This document shows positions 7,296 through 10,842 of a DNA stretch of 10,842 nucleotides, in pieces. Made by a program: the position numbers and the translations under genes. Position 1 is the stretch's first letter. The number at the start of each line of letters is the position of its first letter. This DNA is from Deltaproteobacteria bacterium (GTDB lineage Bacteria; Desulfobacterota; UBA8473). Location of the stretch: NCBI GenBank assembly GCA_030643245.1, contig DAOWME010000087.1, positions 1-10,842 of the forward strand. Reading direction: 5' to 3'. The notes beneath the pieces were generated by a model. It ran no database searches and was not told the origin of the DNA. It worked only from the letters and a program-made list of their open reading frames with translations.

Positions 7296-8372
7296 TCATC
7301 TACTTCTAGGGTAGGAACCGAGTACTTTTAGAAAGACCGAATTATTGTCCAATTCCTTCAGAGTTTTTTTCACTCCATCATCAGAGACATGTCCCTCCAT
7401 GTCCAGGAAGAATATATATTGCCAAGCCTTTTTCTTAAGGGGTCTTGATTCGATCTTTGTTAGATTGACATCATTCCTTGCAAAAGGTTCTAGTATTTTA
7501 TATAGAGCCCCAACTGCATCCTTAATAGAAAACATGATGGATGTCCTGTCACGGCCGCTCTTTTCAAGCTCCTTCTTTCCGATTACCAGGAATCTGGTAA
7601 AATTGTTAATATTGTCCTCAATCTTTCTCTTTAGTGTTTTTAAATTATATAGGGTAGCAGCAAACTCGCTGGCAATCGCGGCCACTGAAGGATCATCAGC
7701 AGCATTTTGGGCAGCCACTGCCGTACTTGCCACATCTAGAACCGGTATATTTGGAAGATTATTTTCCAGCCAATCACGACATTGAGCAATAGCTTGTGGG
7801 TGTGAGTATACCTTCTCAACATTTTCCATCTTGCCTGTTATTGACAAGAGGTGGTGAGATACCTCCAATAAGATCTCTGCACATATCTTAAGGTTAGAAT
7901 CCACGAACATATCAAGAGTATTGTTAACCACCCCTTCGGTTGAATTTTCAATTGGAACAACTCCGTAGTTGACTCTGTCTCGTTCTACTTCATCAAAGAT
8001 CTCGGGGATATTCCTTTTCTGCCTAAAATTTGCAGACCGGCCAAAGTGATGAATAGACGCAAGGTGTGTAAAAGTGGCCTTGGGGCCCAAGTATGCGATC
8101 TTGATAGGTTGCTCGAGTGACAGTGAAGCAGAGATTATCTCCCTAAAAACAGATCGGATGGCCTCATTCGGAAAAGGGCCTTTGTTTATGGCCGTAAGCC
8201 TTTCATATATATTAAGTTCTCTCTCCGGCACATAAAAATCCATTCCGTTCTTGACCTTAGTCTCAGCAACACCGATTGCTAATTCGGCCCTTTTGTTGAG
8301 TAATCCGAGGATCTCAGTATCAATCTGGTCTATTTTCTCACGGAATAGGCCCAAAACAGCCTTGTCAGTCAA
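7296..8372 (-). CDS. pheA: Bifunctional chorismate mutase / prephenate dehydratase (P-protein)
   Basis: Converts chorismate to prephenate and then to phenylpyruvate for phenylalanine synthesis. Of 358 residues, about 5-85 form an AroQ chorismate mutase with Arg11, Arg28 and Lys39 in the same positions as in E. coli. About 91-265 form the dehydratase, with YLGPKATFTH, ENSTEGVV and the active-site TRF (259-261). About 275-358 form an ACT regulatory domain with GAL (288-290) and ESRP (308-311), the phenylalanine-binding signatures, so feedback inhibition by Phe is expected. The start is TTG at 8370-8372, strongly supported by GAGGTG five bases upstream and by the fit to the mutase N-terminus; the nearest upstream ATG is followed at once by a stop. 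No tyrA is found between pheA and aroA. Confidence 0.95.
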   Translation of the reverse strand: MTDKAVLGLFREKIDQIDTEILGLLNKRAELAIGVAETKVKNGMDFYVPERELNIYERLTAINKGPFPNEAIRSVFREIISASLSLEQPIKIAYLGPKATFTHLASIHHFGRSANFRQKRNIPEIFDEVERDRVNYGVVPIENSTEGVVNNTLDMFVDSNLKICAEILLEVSHHLLSITGKMENVEKVYSHPQAIAQCRDWLENNLPNIPVLDVASTAVAAQNAADDPSVAAIASEFAATLYNLKTLKRKIEDNINNFTRFLVIGKKELEKSGRDRTSIMFSIKDAVGALYKILEPFARNDVNLTKIESRPLKKKAWQYIFFLDMEGHVSDDGVKKTLKELDNNSVFLKVLGSYPRSR

Positions 8373-8434
8373 GTTTCACCTCTATCCCTTACATACTGCC
8401 TTACAAACCAATATGCCGCCCTGTAAAGCATCTT

Positions 8435-8464
8435 TTTATAACTCAAATACATTGAAATTGCAAA
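8435..8464 (-). promoter_or_regulatory. Candidate sigma-70-type promoter for pheA
   Basis: On the minus strand TTTGCA (complement of 8459-8464; 4 of 6 to TTGACA) is followed after 18 bases by TATAAA (complement of 8435-8440; 5 of 6 to TATAAT). The predicted start would lie about 55 bases upstream of the pheA TTG. Apart from a short TGCAAA / TTTGCA inverted repeat at its upstream edge, I see nothing else in 8373-8612. No attenuator or Phe-rich leader peptide is apparent. Confidence 0.35.
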
Positions 8465-8612
8465 CCTTTTTTGCAGCAGTTCTCATCATGGTGTTCCTTC
8501 TTGAATTTCGACAAGCATTGTGGCCTCTACTGGTAACCTCTCAAAAGCTCAGTGATGGTCAATTAACGCCCATAATACATAAACGAGCCCCAGTAGGTTT
8601 CAAATGCAGAGA

Positions 8613-8915
8613 TAGTTTCCATCCAGAAATGGCCCTTTTTCCCCTGAGCTGCGTTCTTCTCAGGTTTCCGCCTGCGACGTACGATCATGTACGACTCGGC
8701 GCAAACCATCGTGCGGCCTTGCTCAGAGAAAAAATTGCTCATTTCTGAATTGGAAACCAACTCGTGTCCTTTTCTCAAGAAGTCCATTTATTTTTACTCC
8801 GAGCAACGCCGTGTGAGGCTGCTTTACGCCAAGACATACATTGCCGTATACCGTAGGCGTAAAGCCAAAAAGAACACAGCTTTGGAAAAAAAGACCCATT
8901 CCCGGATGGAAACTA
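8613..8915. mobile_element. Family A element, copy 2: long palindromic (chimeric) form
   Basis: A 303-base unit bounded by TAGTTTCCATCC (8613-8624) and GGATGGAAACTA (8904-8915), perfect terminal inverted repeats with TA at both outer edges. Bases 8613-8790 match copies 1 and 3. Bases 8791-8915 are instead a diverged reverse complement of the left arm: TTTACGCCAAGAC pairs in alignment with the complement of the left-arm GACTCGGCGCAAA, and AGAACACAGCT with the complement of AGCTGCGTTCT. It would fold into one hairpin with arms of about 125 bases. Overlapping open frames on both strands have no ribosome-binding site and are not called as genes. It occupies the pheA-htpX spacer. Confidence 0.72.
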
Positions 8916-9104
8916 ATTAATGCCAAGCGCAGTGGTTCACTTTTATGAACGAGAGTGTACCCAGGAGAATCTCTGTGACAGAAGGGGGTTGGTAAAGAAC
9001 CGGTAAACGGGTTGGATTCTTTCCATTAAAAACGGCCGCTGTCGTTACAGACTCGAGATGAAGGTGTGGACACTAAAAAATAAAAAGGACATTTTAGGGA
9101 CGCA
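8916..9104. other. Spacer downstream of htpX; only faint element remnants
   Basis: No gene, tRNA or T-tailed terminator is visible. GTGTGGACACTA at 9064-9075 resembles the family A terminus GGATGGACACTA, and GAGTGT-CC-CAG-AGAAT near 8953 could be its worn partner. TTAGGGACG beside the htpX stop (about 9095-9103) matches the first nine bases of family B. These are short matches and may be chance. Confidence 0.3.
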
Positions 9105-9941
9105 TCACATCTTTTCCAGCCTTTCTATCCGCTTATCCATGGGTGGGTGGGTACTAAACAGTCTTGCTATACCGCTGCCCCGCAACGGATTAACTATGAA
9201 CATGTGAGCAGTGGCGGGGTTAGCCTCCATGGGGAGCGTTTTCACCCCTTGCTCGAGTTTTTTCAGAGCGCGGGCAAGATGGTGAGGGTTACCACTTATC
9301 TTTGCGCCTCCCTCATCGGCCAAGTATTCTCGGGAACGGGAGATAGCCATTTGGATCAACATGGCGGCGATTGGAGCGATTATTATCATGGCCAGACTAC
9401 CAAGAAGACCACCGCCATCATCGTCATCTCCCCTCCCCCCAAATATCATGGCCCACTGGGCCATACTGGCTAACATACTTATAGCGCCGGCAATGGTGGC
9501 AGCTACGGTTCCGATTAGTATGTCTCTATGCTTCACATGGGACAACTCGTGGGCCAGCACCCCTGACAGTTCTTCCCTGTCCAGAATCTTCATAATGCCG
9601 CGGGTTACTGCTACTGCTGCATGTTGGGGACTTCTTCCAGTGGCAAAGGCGTTAGGAGAATCCTTTGGAATAATATAGACACTGGGCATAGGCATCCCTG
9701 CCTTATGCCTCAATTCGTCCACCATGCGGTACAACTTCGGCGCATCCGCAGGGCCCACCTCCTGCGCTCGATACATCCTCAGTACTATCTTATCACTGAA
9801 CCAGTATGTACCGAAGTTCATTCCACAGGCAATTACAAAGGCGAAGAGCATACCCCCTCTTCCTCCAAAGATACCACCGGCCCAAACCAGCAGCACGGTC
9901 AAACCCACCATCAAACCAACTGTCTTCACGCTATTCATCAT
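9105..9941 (-). CDS. htpX: HtpX, M48-family membrane zinc metalloprotease
   Basis: Inner-membrane protease that degrades misfolded membrane proteins on the cytosolic side. The 278-residue protein has two N-terminal hydrophobic segments (about 7-27 and 31-49), the zinc motif HELSH (131-135) within GVLAHELSHVKHRD, a hydrophobic pair at about 143-168 and 179-200, and SRSREYLAD supplying the third ligand Glu205. An acidic run GDDDDGGG (171-178) lies in the loop between the last two membrane segments. Length is normal. The ATG at 9939-9941 follows AAGGAG seven bases upstream; the next codon is also ATG. A family B element begins only 24 bases upstream of the start, so no independent promoter fits between the element and the ribosome-binding site. 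Confidence 0.96.
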   Translation of the reverse strand: MMNSVKTVGLMVGLTVLLVWAGGIFGGRGGMLFAFVIACGMNFGTYWFSDKIVLRMYRAQEVGPADAPKLYRMVDELRHKAGMPMPSVYIIPKDSPNAFATGRSPQHAAVAVTRGIMKILDREELSGVLAHELSHVKHRDILIGTVAATIAGAISMLASMAQWAMIFGGRGDDDDGGGLLGSLAMIIIAPIAAMLIQMAISRSREYLADEGGAKISGNPHHLARALKKLEQGVKTLPMEANPATAHMFIVNPLRGSGIARLFSTHPPMDKRIERLEKM

Positions 9942-9965
9942 CGATCTTCTCCTTCACTTGTGGAC

Positions 9966-10151
9966 TTAGGGACGTGGCCGAAATAACTTCCTCAAGTTGG
10001 CGCTCAGATTTAGGTCAGATTTGTTCGATCTGAAAACGCAAAACCGCAGGCATAGTCGAACTATTTTGAGGATTTTGTGTTTGAAGATCGGGCAAAGATA
10101 GCCTGAAGATGAGATGCACAAATGGGGAAGTTATTTCGTCCCCGTCCCTTA
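9966..10151. mobile_element. Family B palindromic MITE/REPIN-like element, copy 2
   Basis: A 186-base copy in the same orientation as 1231-1417. Its outer 26 bases (9966-9991) match the complement of 10126-10151 at 23 of 26 positions. The apex is ATAGT-cga-ACTAT. It lies between htpX and greA, 33 bases after the greA stop and just ahead of the htpX ribosome-binding site, and takes up most of the 243-base gap. An inner hairpin CAGAT-ttgttcg-ATCTG (from about 10016) is perfect in this copy and weaker in the other. No open reading frame of note. Confidence 0.75.
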
Positions 10152-10184
10152 GGGTCTATAAAGGAATAACAGCAAGCAGCATGA

Positions 10185-10661
10185 CTAGTCATAAGCGATA
10201 TCGAGAATCACATACTCTTTGGTCCCAGAGGGGATTCTTACAGTTACCGAATCATCAATCCTCTTCCCGATAAGCGCCCTACCTACGGGAGAAACAACGG
10301 ATATCTTTCTCTGGTTAGGGTCCGCTTCATCACTTCCCACGATCTTGTACGTAATTTCTTCTCCACTATCCTCATCCTGAAGCGAGACGACCGCACCGAA
10401 GACCACCCTGTCTTTGGGAAGATTTGAGGTGTCAATGACTTCCGCCCTTGCTAACTTATCTCCCAACTCCTTGATCCTTCCCTCTACAAAGGATTGTCTC
10501 TCTTTGGCAGCATCATATTCGGCATTTTCGGAAAGATCACCATGCTCCCGGGCCTGGGCAATATCTTCAATGACTTTGGGTCTTTCCACCCTCTTCAACC
10601 GATTGCATTCCTTTAGCAATGATTCATGCCCGTCTTTGGTCATGGGTATCCGTTCTGACAC
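10185..10661 (-). CDS. greA: Transcription elongation factor GreA
   Basis: Enters the secondary channel of RNA polymerase and stimulates cleavage of backtracked RNA. The 158-residue protein has an N-terminal antiparallel coiled coil (about 8-75) whose tip carries GDLSENAEYDAAKE with the acidic residues Asp42 and Glu45, and a C-terminal FKBP-like domain (about 80-158) ending in PSGTKEYVILDIAYD. The chosen start is GTG at 10659-10661, because GGAGG sits eight bases upstream and the product then has the family's usual 158 residues. A GTG three codons earlier (10668-10670) touches the same GGAG and is unlikely. A family A copy begins 44 bases upstream of the start codon. Confidence 0.95.
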   Translation of the reverse strand: MSERIPMTKDGHESLLKECNRLKRVERPKVIEDIAQAREHGDLSENAEYDAAKERQSFVEGRIKELGDKLARAEVIDTSNLPKDRVVFGAVVSLQDEDSGEEITYKIVGSDEADPNQRKISVVSPVGRALIGKRIDDSVTVRIPSGTKEYVILDIAYD

Positions 10662-10705
10662 TATCCTCACCTCCTCAACTTTTAAGCTTCTTCCTAAACA
10701 TTAGT

Positions 10706-10842
10706 TAGTTTCCATCCAGAAATGGCCCTTTTTCCCCTGAGCTGCGTTCTCCTCAGGTTTCCGCCTGCGACGTACGATCATGTACGCCTCGGCGCAAACC
10801 GTCGTGCGGCCTTGCTCAGAGAAAAAATTGCTCATTTCTGAA
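10706..10842 (+). mobile_element. Family A element, copy 3 (right end cut by window edge)
   Basis: Begins with TAGTTTCCATCC, identical to the left end of the copy at 8613. It runs to the window edge through the same CGTAC-gatcat-GTACG palindrome. Its high identity to copies 1 and 2 suggests recent spread. It lies directly upstream of greA, so the greA promoter either lies in the remaining 44 bases, inside the element, or beyond it; I see no strong candidate. Confidence 0.72.

Noticed and set aside
8563..8926. Three overlapping open frames (60-80 codons) on both strands in the pheA-htpX spacer
   Set aside because: They are products of the palindromic family A element, have no ribosome-binding sites, and differ between copies mainly by amino-acid changes.
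10662..10670. GTG at 10670 as the greA start
   Set aside because: It abuts the ribosome-binding sequence; the GTG at 10661 has the proper spacing and gives the standard 158-residue GreA.
1..10842. Circular molecule implied by similar ends
   Set aside because: The similar ends are element copies with mismatches, and similar copies also occur internally.

Overview
The window is a housekeeping segment of a Gram-negative bacterium in which every protein-coding gene lies on the minus strand. Reading in the direction of transcription (right to left), the genes are greA, htpX, pheA, aroA, cmk, rpsA, sppA, ihfB and a Ppx/GppA-family phosphatase. The six-domain ribosomal protein S1, the rpsA-to-ihfB neighbourhood, and pheA-aroA upstream of cmk-rpsA suggest a proteobacterium in the broad sense, most like the former Deltaproteobacteria (Desulfobacterota). 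That placement is an inference from gene order and protein type, not a database result.

Layout. Positions 1-227 hold a truncated copy of repeat family A and a solo terminus. A phosphatase gene (228-1184) follows, then a family B palindromic element (1231-1417). Next comes the core cluster: ihfB (1487-1777), sppA (1973-2962), rpsA (2964-4838), a small family A element in the cmk-rpsA junction (4881-5025), cmk (5023-5715), a long hairpin in the cmk leader (5739-5796), aroA (5936-7231) and pheA (7296-8372). A 732-base spacer carries the largest family A element (8613-8915). htpX (9105-9941), a second family B element (9966-10151), greA (10185-10661) and a third long family A copy (10706 to the window end) complete it.

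Function. pheA and aroA belong to aromatic amino-acid synthesis: AroA makes the last intermediate before chorismate, and PheA turns chorismate toward phenylalanine. cmk supplies CDP and dCDP. rpsA encodes the mRNA-binding ribosomal protein S1. SppA and HtpX are membrane proteases of envelope quality control. IhfB is a DNA-bending architectural protein. GreA rescues backtracked RNA polymerase. The phosphatase probably acts on polyphosphate or (p)ppGpp. aroA-pheA and sppA-rpsA are closely spaced; the rpsA stop and sppA start are one base apart.

The unusual content is in the spacers. At least two families of short, non-coding, near-palindromic elements occupy most of the intergenic DNA, and a third single hairpin may be related. 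They look like non-autonomous transposable elements (MITE- or REPIN-like) and would fold into long hairpins in DNA or RNA. One supplies the current stop codon of cmk. Two copies of the other family lie directly upstream of the ribosome-binding regions of htpX and the phosphatase gene. rpsA also carries a near-perfect 99-base tandem duplication that doubles an acidic N-terminal extension. I saw no tRNA, rRNA, CRISPR array, prophage, transposase gene or defence system. No new multi-gene system is evident; the repeat families and the rpsA duplication are the parts worth following up.
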